Assembly: GCA_002803225.1 (NCBI GenBank)
Contig: NXFV01000021.1
Coordinates: 33,757 to 97,756 of the forward strand
Reading direction: 5' to 3'
DNA length: 64,000 nt
Source: Gamarada debralockiae
Lineage: Eukaryota > Ascomycota > Leotiomycetes > Helotiales > Hyphodiscaceae
A program made the translations under genes and the position numbers. This document shows positions 32,886 to 44,810 of this stretch, piece by piece. The notes beneath the pieces are model-generated. The model saw only the letters and a program-made list of their open reading frames with translations, was not told the origin of the DNA and ran no database searches. Every line of letters begins with the position of its first letter. The stretch's first letter is position 1.

Positions 32886-35495
32886 ATGGCGTCAATAGTA
32901 TACGAAGGCAACGTCGGAGGCGAAGGGGAACTTTTCTCGGGGATAAAGTTCTTCCTTTTGCAGCGTGTCCCTTTGCGACAGACGTTCATGGAAGCCATAA
33001 CGGTAATTCTCCCCTCTGCTAGGTTATCGAATCATGCTGATTTCCACACTGTAGCGCAACGGAGGAGAGCTCGTGAAGATCGATAAACAAGCCGACATAG
33101 TTATTGCCGATCACGCGCGGAAAGATTGTCCGACGGGCTCCATATCCTGGACCTTTATTGATCAGTCAGTGGCCAGGGGAAGGTTGGAGGATATTGAAAA
33201 GCATCGAGCTGGCCCAACAACACATACCGTGAGGGAAGTCGGCTCTGCGCAGCCTGCGAGATTGGGGAGGACGCCCTTCACAGCTCAGGATGATCGCGAT
33301 CTCATCATATGGGTTACGAAAGCTGAAAGAAATGGCATCTCAGTCAAGGGGAACGAAACGTTCAAACAGTTGGAAGCAATTGTAGGATATGTTCCGGTTT
33401 AGGTTGAAGGACCGCATAGCTGACGATGGATCCAGAACCCTCGACATACTTTCCAGTCATGGCGCGATCGTTGGATCAAACAACTCTCTGGCCAGCCTCG
33501 GCCTGAATTTTCTGAGGAGGATATATCTGCCCAAGTCGGGAACCCTGGTGGGCATAAAAATTCAAATCATCTGCCATCCACCAGGTCGCGCCGTGCTTCA
33601 GCTGTTGACGATGAAGTAATTGAGTTAGACTCGCCCACTTCAATCAAGCAGGAGCCCGAAACGCAACTTCGTTCCTCAGTCTCTCGGCCTACAATTGCGA
33701 GACCGCAGCCCCCAGCAGGCACGTCCACTCTGAAGCCTGCCGCGAACAGGCCTAAAGACAAACCCATCGCTGTGCAGCCGACTTCAATAGTTCCTCTAGT
33801 CAGAAAGTCAACAGGAGGCATGACCTTCACGGAGGAGGAGATTGATTATATGATTGAGAATTACGAAATCATGGCAGATGCTGATCAGAAGAGGGGCGTT
33901 AATGCATGGGCGAAATTCGCGGTTGAGGTAGGCACTCATGGCGCTAAGGTTTCGATTCTATTACTCTAACTCGTCTTCTAATCTAGAATCCGAACCACAG
34001 TGCACAGGAATGGCACAATTACTTTGGACAGATGATTAAACCACTCGTGCAGAAGCGACTACAAAAATTGAGCGAGGCTGCAGCTGCCCTTGAAGAAAAT
34101 CACTCACCTTCGAACACGACGGAATCGAGTGTTCCAAGGCAGGCAAATGTTCGCTCGTCGGCAGACGTGGGCGATGAGGCTCCGCAATCAATGGAAGCTC
34201 AAACTGCCCGGAAGAGATTTGTTGATCCTTCGACGAAAGATGAGAGGCTATTCATAGAAGACCTAACTGATATGGCTGAGGAAAATGAGCTCGAGGTGAA
34301 CTTCGAGCCTATCATTTGTGGACGGAAAACTCCATTATTCAGGCTCTGGCAAGTCGTCAATTTAGATGAATTCGGCGGTTATGATGAGGTAGAGGGTCGC
34401 GGATTATGGAAACAGGTCGCGAGGAAGCTCAATTTCAATGACTTCAAGCATGCTGATGCTCCGGAAGCCATAAGGTCAGCTTATAAGGAGATATTGCCCG
34501 ATTTTGAAACGTTAAGAGAGGAATATCTGGCAGCGCTACAAGAGGACACGATAATTGAATCCCAACTTCGCGCAACGGCAGTCCATGATAGTATGGAGGA
34601 AGAGGCAATGGACGAAGAACTCGAGGCCGTTCAAGAGGAAGAAGATGAGGAAGATGACTATGACGACGATCTTGAAGTTCCGGCATCAGTACCACTCCAA
34701 CCGCAGCCCTGGTCCTCCAGCAAAAGAAGCTTCGAATCTGATCGTAGGATCAACCAAGATGGATCGCCTGTGCTTGGATCCTACAACAAACGTCAACGTA
34801 TTGACAAGGGCAAAGGCAAGGAGTTGGAGATCCCTTCTACACCTGAGCATCTCATCAACACCAATCAGACACCTCGCCCAACACACCAGCTGTCGCCCCT
34901 CAAGTACCAGCTGCCTGTCGCTGCAGAGGATAGTGATAGTGACGAGCTCTTCGTGTGGCCGGTGAACAAGCCCAATCTTCCGATAAAACGACAGGCTCAT
35001 CGGAATCTGGAACCCGAAACACAAGACTTCAACTTCAACTTTCCATCTGTAGACGATGACGATGCAGGATCTCAGCCCTCTCTGCCTAACCGCCAAAAGG
35101 GAAAGAACGTCGCCACAGCCGCAGCACGCAGCAGTCCCCACGAAGACTCCTCTACCCAATCCCAAACCGCTTCTCAAAAAGAAGAAGAATTGAGAGCTTT
35201 CATCGACCAGCATATCGCACTCGGATACCAGCAAGACATCGTGATCGAGGCCCTCGAGAGCACGAACATGACAACAGGAAACGCGGCGATCGTTATGGAA
35301 GCACTGAGTCAAGGTAATGGTATTCCCGAGGATATACAGGGTGTTTGGACAACGATAGATGATGTTGCGTTGGAGGATGTGGGGAGTGGGGAGTTTGAGA
35401 GAGTTGTGATGAAACATGGTACGAAGAGTGTGGCGCTTAGGCAGAAGTTTTTGGGGCAGCAGAGGGAGGTAAGGAGGGAGTTGGGGAGGGAATAG
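32886..35495 (+). CDS. RAP1: Telomere-associated protein Rap1
   Basis: Four exons: 32886-33002, 33055-33381, 33436-33927 and 33987-35495; 814 aa, all in phase. Domain order: BRCT (about 15-85, LFSGIKFFLLQ...GELVKIDKQADIVIAD...ISWTFID); Myb (about 111-165, RTPFTAQDDRDLIIWV, HTFQSWRDRWIKQL, spanning an intron); a second Myb-like segment (about 278-335, MTFTEEEIDYMIENYE, SAQEWHNYF); an ARID-like segment (about 400-494, FRLWQVVNLDEFGGYDEV, GLWKQVARKLNF, RSAYKEILPDFE); an acidic linker with basic nuclear signals; and the Rap1 C-terminal domain (about 712-814, GIPEDIQGVWTTIDDVAL, KHGTKSVALRQKFL). Rap1 binds the shelterin-like complex through its C-terminus. Start and splice sites are well supported. 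Confidence 0.92.
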
Positions 35496-35927
35496 GGTTA
35501 AGAAGTGTGTTCTGAGCCTGAGGCGTTTTATGGGCGACGAGTGATACCTGATACTGTTCTGGTTTGCATAGTTTATGGTAATCAAGATCAATCGACTTGC
35601 TTGAAAGACAGCCTCATATCTTCAACTTGGAGGGCGATGTTCTTAAATTCGCCGCACCCAAGCGGAATTCTGCTACCTCCGTCGACAGGACCATTTCCAT
35701 GTGAATGTGTTGACGTTGCTCTTTTGCTCACTTTCAAGCTCACTTTCAAGCGTTTGCTCAGTCTCCCACAAACTTTTTTATAACCCACATGCTACAAACC
35801 CCATTTTCTACTTAACATCTCTTCTTTTACATATGGAGCTTGCTGATGCTGTGCAACAATCTGACTACTTCCACAAGTGGAAGCGCTACTCACTGCCAAC
35901 AACCCGCTATCGTCCGCATTTACCAAG
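35496..35927. other. Intergenic, between RAP1 and the broken gene
   Basis: The 3' flank of RAP1 followed by a likely promoter. Two adjacent CTCACTTTCAAGC copies lie at about 35729-35752. Nothing else recognised. Confidence 0.4.
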
Positions 35928-38759
35928 ATGATTCGGACAGCGCCTTCCAATCCAACACAGCCTGCGTCCATTCTCGCCCTAGAGTCACCTGCTGCTACAT
36001 CTCGATCTCGACCCTCGAAACGCGCGGTCACACCTTATACAAGGCCGCGAAAGAGAACTAAGAAAAGTAGGACACCTAATCTTGAGAACGTCACAGTCAA
36101 CAATGAGCCCAGTCTTCCAGACCAGAATGACGCAATACCTGATCAGGATGCCAGCCCCAAAGTCGAATCTGATCATTTACCGCAAGATTTCCCCGACGTA
36201 CCTGAACTACACATGGAAACTTTGGATCGTATCGGTGTTCTTGTTGATGACCATGGGGCTGTGAATCAAGAAGTCTTCCGGTCTTTCGACACAGCGACGA
36301 ACTAGAGAACCGAAGAACTGCAAATTGCCGACGCTTTTAGGGAGGTCCTCGACAACGAGGATGATGCATATGCGGCGGCTCTTTACGCCTTGGCTGCAGC
36401 AAAAAACGCGAATGTCAAACATCTGAAGGAAGACGATCAAGCTCAAAGCCATTTCGAAATTTCCAACCATGCTGAGAGTATCGACCCAGAAGCTGAACAG
36501 GCTTTAGAGGCCGCTACTCGGAAGGACGTTGATGAGGGTGTTCGTCAGATGCTTCGTGCAGAGGCGACCATGACAGGTCTTCCAGCGGATACCTTCGACC
36601 ACGAATCTCAATACAAAGGCTGGCTTGAGCTTCTTCTGTCTAGCTCTTCGGCGGACGAAGGTCTTCGAGCTGAAATCAGTAAATTCGTCGGTGGGTTAGA
36701 CGAGTACAGCTTCCCTCAATCCTTGGTCGACATCGAGGCGTTTGCGGCTGACAACAATCGCAAATCTTGGCACACGCATTGCCCGCATATGGATGAGGAC
36801 TAGTACTGCTTGATTGAGAAGATTCATAAGATCTGCCCGGAATTAAAAGGGAACGAGTTTACGAAGCCATCCGGTAAGAACATGACCAGAATGACAACCT
36901 CTATGCCGGTATTTAAGACCGTATTTAATGGGTACAAGGCTAACATTAACTGTATCGGAGGTGCGAGAGGATCGAGAGGCAGCTGCCAAATGAACTATCC
37001 CAGCATGAATTCGTCGCATCTTATCAATTGCCATGTGGTAGACCCAACCAACCCGAGCTTTAATCTTCAGAAGGGGAAGATGCAAGGGAGCCCTCGGCAG
37101 ATTTCAACTCGCGATACTATCCCTATTCGGAACGAGGCTTCTCGATCTGCTGAATGCCACTGGGCCAGGATGTTCGGCGAGGAAGAGTGGTGTCAACTTG
37201 AAGAGCTGTTGGTGAACTTCAGCTACAAGCACATCAAATTATCACCGATCAACATCATCATTGGCAAACCCAATTTCCACCACTTTCTATCAAAGCTCCG
37301 GGGAGATCCTTCGATAATCTCAGAACAAGTATATCTCAACTTCGGTCAGAAGAACGTGTTCCGCCAAAAGCCTTCCTTCACGGTTGTCTGGGACAAGGTA
37401 AGCATGGAAATCAGCAATTTGATTTTCTATGCTTTCCACCCTTCTCGATTCTTTTATCCCCACCCAATATTCACCGGTATCTACAATGATGTGATCTGGA
37501 ACGCCTTCTGCGAACTTTCTGGTTTAGGCTCATGGGATGTCAGCTATTTTGTGCGAATATCTTTGCAGCAGCGTGACCACGAGTTAATACGGGATCTTCT
37601 GGTGAGGCTGTTTGTCTATCGTGGAAGGGAGAAGAAAACCGGAAAGGTTTTCCCTACGGAAACCGTAGAAATGCTATTCTCCTGCTTCATAGGACTCGTG
37701 CCAAAGGAAGTCCAAAAGGCCAAGGAAAATAACTCAAGTATCCTTCATGAAATGGTAACAGCAATCGCAGCGAAGGGTCGTGCTGCCCAAGAAGCTGCGG
37801 GAAACATCCATCGTCGAAACAGTCTTGCCGTCCGTAGAGCCGGTGGATTCAAAGAACTCGAAAGGGGCCGAGCTAGTCAGAAAGCTGCGGGATGGCCAAC
37901 ACTCAAGAGGGGTCAGGAAACGCGTAAAGCCGCTGGGTGGCTAGGGCTAAAAAAAAGGTCGAGCTACCAAATCAGCCATGGCCCAGGACATTCGCGATGC
38001 CAAATTCGACGCTCTAAGAAGATCTGTTCAGTATCGTAAGATATTAGAGACAGATGAGATTCGGAAGGTAAAGTTCCAAGAGCATTCAACAAGCTACAAA
38101 GGAGCCTTGACTAGGGAATTTCTCCTTAAACAAGCTTACTGGTATGATAGTGACAAGTACCCTAATGGTCTGAGGTATGATGGGGATGGTGGTCCAGAAC
38201 TTGACTGTGAGGCTTGGGAGGCCTATTACGCTCAAGAAAATATCCCAGGAATTGTTCCTACGCGAGTGAACTCAAGGGAATTGAGAACAGACAGGTATCT
38301 CAAAGAATTCAGAATTAGAGAAGCGACGGCGACGGCATCACAAACGATGAGAACAGCGACGGCAACCTCTCAGACGATGGAAGCCACAGTCACGGCGGTG
38401 ACAGCACCTCTTACCTCACGCAATGCCGGATGAGAACGGATTCCACGACATTAATGACCATTTTCCTCGAGGATGGTCTCATTGAGAACGAGCTTGACCT
38501 CATGGGTGGTACTCCTATCGACCCTCCTATCGACCCTCCCATCGAACGATACTCCAACCGATACGCCTGTTCCACCGAGGAAGCGTGGCCGTGGGCCCGG
38601 CAAGAAACCTTTGATAGCCAAAGCTCGCGCGAAGAGGCCGCAAAGGCAATGGCTGGGTCTACAGAGCGTGGAGAGGTTGTAGCGGACATAGCGACGGGAA
38701 GCAGTGAGACAGCAAGGCCTGCGGAGGCTCCCAAGCTAAGGCGCGCTCGCAAGTCGTGA
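35928..38759 (+). pseudogene. Large broken gene with KAAGW-type repeats and an AT-hook-like tail
   Basis: One frame runs from ATG 35928 to 38039, interrupted only by TAG at 36303-36305 and TAG at 36801-36803. Both could arise from CAG. At 37947-37954 a run of eight A shifts the frame; with seven A the reading would continue into the next frame (AMAQDIRDAKFDALRRS, to 38433). Three repeat units straddle that point: GRASQKAAGW, GQETRKAAGW and GRATKSA. Past 38300 coding character jumps between frames (acidic DENSDGNLSDDG; then PPRKRGRGPGKKP, AT-hook-like; then to 38759). The N-terminus has a basic nuclear-type stretch (PSKRAVTPYTRPRKRTKKSR). The parent family is not recognised. Probably a nuclear protein gene in early decay; sequencing error at the A run is possible. 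Confidence 0.6.
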
Positions 38760-39411
38760 TTCGAGCACTTGGAGGGCGAGTTTGGGGGTTAGAATCGGTG
38801 GTCGAGTCACTACTAAATGAAAAATGATGTAACGATTTGAGTCGCTCACCAGGCTTACTAAGGTACTTACCTAAGCACCAATGTTGAATAGGTTACGTCA
38901 GCGTCTTATTTCAGTGTATAAGCCCGTTTCCCCGCGTTTAGGTAATTATCAAGTCGTCAGCCTCCAGTTTCTCTCAACAACCTATTTTCAGTATAATGGT
39001 CACGTGACGCTAGGATGTCATGGAAGTGCCCATCCACCAGAGTTCCACGTTTGCTCTCCAACTTTATCGTGCCGATAACCCTGCCGATAACCCCAAGGCA
39101 AGTGTCGCGCATTTCTTAGAGGTGTTGGATACATTGTGGTTATGGTACCTCGACCCAGATCACATGCGGCATCGCAAATTTTTTCCTGTCCTGTAACTGG
39201 GCTAGATTATTTGTCCACCGACCTGTGACAAGAACGCTTTCGCTAAATTTATGCATGGATCAAAACTCTTCATCCCACTTTAATGGTACGTTAGAATAGC
39301 AATTTTTACTTGCATTTTATCGACTTGGTTCTCTTTACCATCATCTCCAACTTCCTACTGGATTCTAAACAACTTTTCCTCTAATATCTTTTACTCCTCA
39401 AATCCTCCAAA
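38760..39411. other. Upstream region of argininosuccinate lyase
   Basis: 652 bases, with a perfect TCACGTGA palindrome at 39000-39007 and a TGACTC half-type site (reverse strand, about 38801-38806). A TGACTCA string also overlaps the start codon (39413-39419). TGACTCA is the core bound by CpcA/Gcn4-type activators of amino-acid genes, which suits this gene, but the match inside the coding start may be chance. Confidence 0.4.
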
Positions 39412-40937
39412 ATGACTCAACCAGCTAAATTTGAGAATCCGATCCGGCTCTGGGGTGGTAGGTTCACAGGAGAAATAGACCCCTTGATGAACCAATACAA
39501 CGAGAGCTTGTCCTTCGATCGCGTCTTCTATGCCCAGGACATTAAAGGCTCAATCGCCTATGCCAGAGCAAACGTCAAGACCGGCATTCTCACCCAGGAG
39601 GAGTTTGAGAAGCTTGAAGAGGGACTCAAGAAAGTTTTCAAGGAGTGGGAAGATGGCACGTTCCAGCCAGCGCCAGGAGATGAAGGTAAGCAAGTTCCGA
39701 TGTTACAAAATTTCCTTTTCAATAGATCAACTGCTAAGTGTATAATATACATTCATACTGCAAATGAGCGCCGCGTAGGCGAAATTATCGGAACAAACGT
39801 AGCGGGGAAGCTACATACAGGCCGCAGCCGCAACGATCAAATAGCGACCGATATGCGAATGTGGCTCCGTGATGAGCTGAATCTAATTGAGGAGCACCTT
39901 ATCGATCTCCTCAAGGTCATTGCCCAACGTGCTAAGCAAGATATCGACTACATCATGCCGAGCTACACGCATCTTCAAAGGGCACAACCTATCCGATGGA
40001 GCCACTGGCTTCTCAGCTATGCCACAGCATTCCAATCCGACCTCGAGCGCATACGGTTCACCAAGAGAAACGTCAACAAACTCCCTCTTGGCAGCGGTGC
40101 CGTTGCTGGAAATGCCTTTGGTATTGATAGGATGCAGCTAGCGAACGAACTAGGCTTCGAGGGTCTCATTATGAACAGCATGTCCGCAGTTGGCGACCGA
40201 GACTTCGTCGTTGAGGTGCTACAGTGTGCCTCCACTATTGGCAGTCACCTATCGCGCTGGTCGGAAGACCTTATCATCTACAGCTCCCTTGAATTCGGGT
40301 ACATTAGGCTGGCAGACGCATATACGACTGGTAGCTCCTTAATGCCACAGAAGAAGAACAGCGACTCCCTTGAGCTCTTGCGTGGCAAGTCTGGGAGAAT
40401 ATTTGGAGCAATGGCCGGCCTAATGATGAGTATTAAAGGTATCCCATCTACGTATAATAAGGACTTGCAGGAGAGTTTACAGCCGATGTTGGATACTGTC
40501 AAGACCTTGAAGGACGGTCTCCAGATTGCCGGGAGGGCGCTGGCTACGGCAACGGTTTATCCAGATAAGATGCGTGCTGCGCTAAGCCCAGACATGCTGG
40601 CAACGGATCTTGCTGAGTATCTAGTCAGGAAAGGTAAGCTGTGCGATACATTAGATCTTTTAAAACCTCTCTTGCTAATCTCAGCGCAGGTATACCATTC
40701 CGTGAGACGCACCACTTGGCGGGCAAGATGGTCGCACTTGCCGAAGATGAGAACAAAGGGATGAACGAACTCACTATTGAGCAGTTTCAAGGTATTGACA
40801 AGAGGTTTGGCGACGACGTGCTAAGCGTGTTCGACTACGAGCGGTCTGTGGAGCTGAAGGACGCTACTGGCGGGACTAGTCGCCGTGCGATCTTGGAGCA
40901 GCTGGAAGCACTGAAGAATACATTGGGGGGTCGATAA
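39412..40937 (+). CDS. ARG4: Argininosuccinate lyase
   Basis: Last step of arginine synthesis: argininosuccinate to arginine plus fumarate. Coding exons are 39412-39685, 39749-40633 and 40690-40937 if the expected first intron (39686-39748) is removed, giving 468 aa, the usual fungal size. Family motifs: [77 protein letters not shown] (signature) and [10 protein letters not shown]. Oddity: the first intron has a good GTAAGC donor but ends TATAATAT instead of AG, just before the conserved HTANERR. It is 63 nt, a multiple of three, and has no stop, so an unspliced message would encode a 21-residue insertion. Intron 2 (40634-40689) is normal. Confidence 0.92.
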
Positions 40938-41814
40938 GTTTCCATTACTTAGATTGCTTGGATTGCTTGGGTTAGATATGTATGGAATAACAAAGAGTTA
41001 TCGGAGTACTTGATCCGCTGCCCGTGGGTGTTGCTCACTAGAGTTGCTGTTAAATTTAAGGTTGGCTTAAATCCAAGCGATATGTACATTAATCGTAGGG
41101 GCCTATAACCTCTCCTACCCCCCAGGTAGTAGGGGTTTTTAATTAGTCGGAATTTTTAATTAGTCGCGCCACGTGATATCAAAACCTTATTTTACAGCCA
41201 GGAGCAACTATTTTCTTATATTATATTAGAAGAACTGTCTTTTTTGCCTAATTGTCAAGGCGACGACCAAATACTGTCACGTGACCATGGGCGGTTTGGC
41301 ATGTGACTACAGGCGGTTTCAGACTATCACTAGGGCGACACCTAACCCCTAGACTAGGCAGGCTATAGGGGCCTAATCCCTCATGTATACACTCTCTTCT
41401 TTCCTCAGCTTTCGATAGTCAAATTACGAGAGTTCATGCCTCAGCTTTGCTTACCTTGGTCTGGAGACACATTATTAGCAAATGAATTAGGAATGAGGTA
41501 TTAAGGAGCTGTTTGACTATAATCTTAATTGTGGGATGTGTGAAGCTACTAGGACAAAATCCCGCACTCAAATCATCCCTCCGAAACATGGAACACCTTC
41601 GCATCAAGAGGATGATGCGATGCTAGAAATCATCACATTCAAGATCATATGGGCTGAGCTCGTTTCCTTTCAAGTGTTCGAAGCGGCGGAATAGAGTAGC
41701 GAGAGTGACGCAGAGTTCACAATATGCAAGCCTATCATTTCATCAGCCCTCAATCCCATGACTCATCTCCCTAATACTGAGCCGCTGTGAATCGACTTAC
41801 GGTAAGGTCACTTA
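40938..41814. other. Intergenic with small repeats
   Basis: It contains TTTTAATTAGTCG-type doublets near 41138-41165, a TCACGTGA palindrome at 41277-41284 and a loose inverted-repeat pair (about 41096-41120 and 41355-41385, sharing GGGGCCTA and CTATA cores) that could mark a small degenerate element. No gene. Confidence 0.35.
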
Positions 41815-43464
41815 CGTTATCCTAACACAAGTTCTACTCCCCTCCCAAATAGCACGAAGCACTTCTCCATCTCCTTAGCGTTGTCAGGATCGAGCCATCA
41901 GTCCGGGTCGAATTTCCAAGGATCCAGGAAGTAGTCGGAATTTGTTTGCAACATCCAGGAGGTCATTGAGACCGCAGTCTGTGCGACGATTAGTTTGAGT
42001 GTTGTGAAGGTTACCGGAGGAGAGCCTCCCTCCAGCAGGAACTGTATAGCCATTGAATGTTGCGCCACATGTTGGTACGACTCGAGGAATTCTTGTGATA
42101 ACTCCAAAGGACAGCCTTAGGCCCCTCCTTTATCACTCCCGTCTTCGGAACTTAGAAGTGTCCATCATTCATGGACTAGGAACAATGAAGGCTCACAAGA
42201 TAAGGTAAAGGTTCTAGAACTGTAAAATCCAACTTGGCGTTTGGATCTGGAATTGCCGCTTTCAGTTCTGCTCTCAGGGTTTGATAAATGACAGGAATTA
42301 GCACCACATTGTAATGGCGACTGTGAGTCCATTCCCAGTGCTATCGAATGCTACAGCGAGAACGCTGACGACTTCATCTTTGAGGTCATCGAGTACCGGA
42401 ACACATAGCCTGTGTCCGGATGTGGTGTTAAGAGCTCGTGGAATTTTGTTCTGCTGGTCTTTTCCTTGGTCCGACCACTATCCATATCAGACTGGACATT
42501 GATGAGCTGCTTTTTAGCTGTCTAGCGTCACACTAGTTAGCAATGTGTGTTAGCAATGGAGATTGGAGTGATGCACCTTCTGAAGATTTACCACGGCTGC
42601 AAGAGAGTCGTCCATCTTTCTAGAACCCATGGTGGAAGCTTGTTAAGAACTAGAAGCTGCGGAACCTGTTGAAATATCCAGATAGACGGACAAGGTCCCT
42701 GAGTTAATTTGAAGAAGTTCGCGCCAAGATCCGGACTATCTAACAAATCGTAAGATTTTCAAAGGCACAGTCCGTGAGTATATCGACTGAAAGAGCACGA
42801 AACCCATAATGAAGATTCGCGGACCCTCCAGTAGCGAATTTCTTCACAACCAATTCGCATAGTTTCTTCGTTTTGGAGTGACCTACGTCTTCGAGCTCTA
42901 GGACCATTTTCTGGAGAAGAAAGGGCTCAATGCCGCACGACGGCGTTGATATGTTTCGTTGCTAGGAGTCGTGAAACTGAAATATGCGATAGTGAATGCA
43001 TCGTAGTATCGTAGGTGCTTGGAGTTCTTGGAGTCAACATGGTATATTGTCTCATAGTTGTCGGGATCGCTCAAGTGGATCTCATCCGGTGTAATACGAA
43101 TCACAAGACCTATGTGCGCACGGAATTATTTGGAAAATTCATTTGCGGACGAACTGGGGAGGTTACCGTATATTCCATGTAGCTTCGTGATCTGCCGGTA
43201 GAAACAACTACCACCAACGAAACCGTAGTATATCTGATAAAGGAAAGTGAGGGCAGCGAGCTTTGGTCCTGGGATGTGTGAGAGAGGATGGAATATAAGC
43301 TGATTGAAGACGACATAGAGAAGCCAGCTCGAGAAGGTCAATAGAGGTTCTACAAGTAGCGATGGTCTCCGACCCATTCTAGGCCCAACATTGCGGCGAG
43401 TTTGATACTTCAGGTACGTTGGGTACAGAAGGGTCTTACACGCTACACACTGCGTCTCAGGCAA
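41815..43464 (-). pseudogene. Cytochrome P450 pseudogene
   Basis: P450 order on the minus strand: an N-terminal anchor and proline hinge (FHPLSHIPGPKLAALTFLYQ), RITPDEIHLSDPDNYETIY, RRAALSPFFSRK, ALSVDILTDCAF, then after a frame change DLLDSPDLGANFFKLTQG and WVLERWTTLLQPW followed by TAA. Next come the I-helix region DEVVSVLAVAFDSTGNG-like, the ExxR region (GVITRIPRVVP), AVSMTSWMLQTNSDYF, a TGA before WLDPDNAKEMEKC, and the haem loop FGRG. A one-base loss there moves the haem Cys codon (41827-41829) out of frame. At least four frameshifts or stops are present. It resembles fungal secondary-metabolism P450s of the trichothecene C-15 hydroxylase type. No cluster partner is intact nearby. Confidence 0.8.
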
Positions 43465-44810
43465 TTGTGACTGCTGATTGAGAACCCATCGTCCTCGTTG
43501 AATCCGAATTTAGCGAGGTCGCGATAATGTCTCTGCCGGAGACCAAATTGAGTTGACATCCGACGCAACTTGGCCTGCCGTCTTAGCGACGCTTGGTTCT
43601 ATTGGCTGCATTGCGGGTCACCTCCCGGTGTTGCTGGACTCACGTGGAAAATTGACAAGTGATGACCCCTTTCTCATAAGCGCTAGAACAGACTTTCATC
43701 CCTTGTCCATTAGAGTTGACACTACAAACTCAGATGTGCAACAAACGGCCTTTGAGAAGTTCGTGCTAGCGGAGTCATGTTGGAAACGCCGGGAAGAGCT
43801 TAATCTTCAAAGGAAATGCCGGGTTTCTGAGTCTTTGACACTGCCAAACCTATTTCCCCCCACCTGCGAACTTGCGACCATTGATAGAAATAATCTCAAA
43901 TGAAAGCAGCAATTTTTGAAAGCATAAGGATCCCAAAGGTGTAACACTTGAATACAAGCTAAATGACCTATGCAACCTGTACCCAACACAATGTGCAGAG
44001 CAGACCGAAAAGACGAAAGGGGTAGATGGATGCCTCATGAGTAAGGTTAGGTATCGACATTCAATCTTCTCCCATGGTACTATCCACTTGTCGGAATATG
44101 GAGATGAAAGCCATCGAAACATCCTTTCAGAAAATAAAACACGTATCCAGCATAAGCGCCAAGAGTGTACGCCATGAAAGCGCTGTGTGAGTTCAGTGGC
44201 GGGCTGGTTGGCAACTAAGGAGAGGGGCGTCGGACGAAGAGGTGCTGCTTCCGGGACGCCCTGCAGCGGCACGAGACTCGACGCCTCAACTACTACAACT
44301 TTAGGGAATGGGTTGCGAGGTATGTTAAGGAAACAATTGGTGTTGTATTTTGCTGTTCTATTGAATGCGGAGAAAGATGAAGTGGGTGAGAAAAGATAAA
44401 AGGGCGATTGCGAGGATGGGCATGTCCAGATTCGAAAATTTAAGGTTTCAGTGGCGCCGGGTGTCTCCAGTATTTGGCGCAAGTCTCCCACAAGAGTGAA
44501 GTCGACTTTGGCGAGAGACTAGGGTATCATCTGACGCGAACATGTGAATTGAATGAATGTCCAAACATCCGCGTCCGACAAATAACTGCTCACCAATTCA
44601 TTATTTCGATATATACCTCTCTACCATGAAGTATTGCGATTGATTCATTGATTGATTGATTCAGTGGCGTTCAGCGGTGAATTACATTGGACGGGTCTGC
44701 AGGCCCCTTGACGTCAACTTATTGCCCAGCGGCGCACCGGGGTCTCCCCACCGCTCCTTTGAACTTCAACCACGGCGTGCCACGACCGAGAACACAACAC
44801 CTCAACCATC
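43465..44810. other. Intergenic, no supported gene
   Basis: A minus-strand open frame at 43850-44491 has no domain, and its frame shadows a possible hydrophobic stretch (AFMAYTLGAYAGYVFYFLKG) in another frame near 44110-44200, which might be a relic of a small membrane protein. A short ATTGATTG simple repeat lies at about 44638-44665. The promoter of the flavoprotein gene follows. Confidence 0.35.

Noticed and set aside
43850..44491. 213-aa minus-strand open frame
   Set aside because: No motif; hydrophobic runs in a different frame suggest at most a relic.
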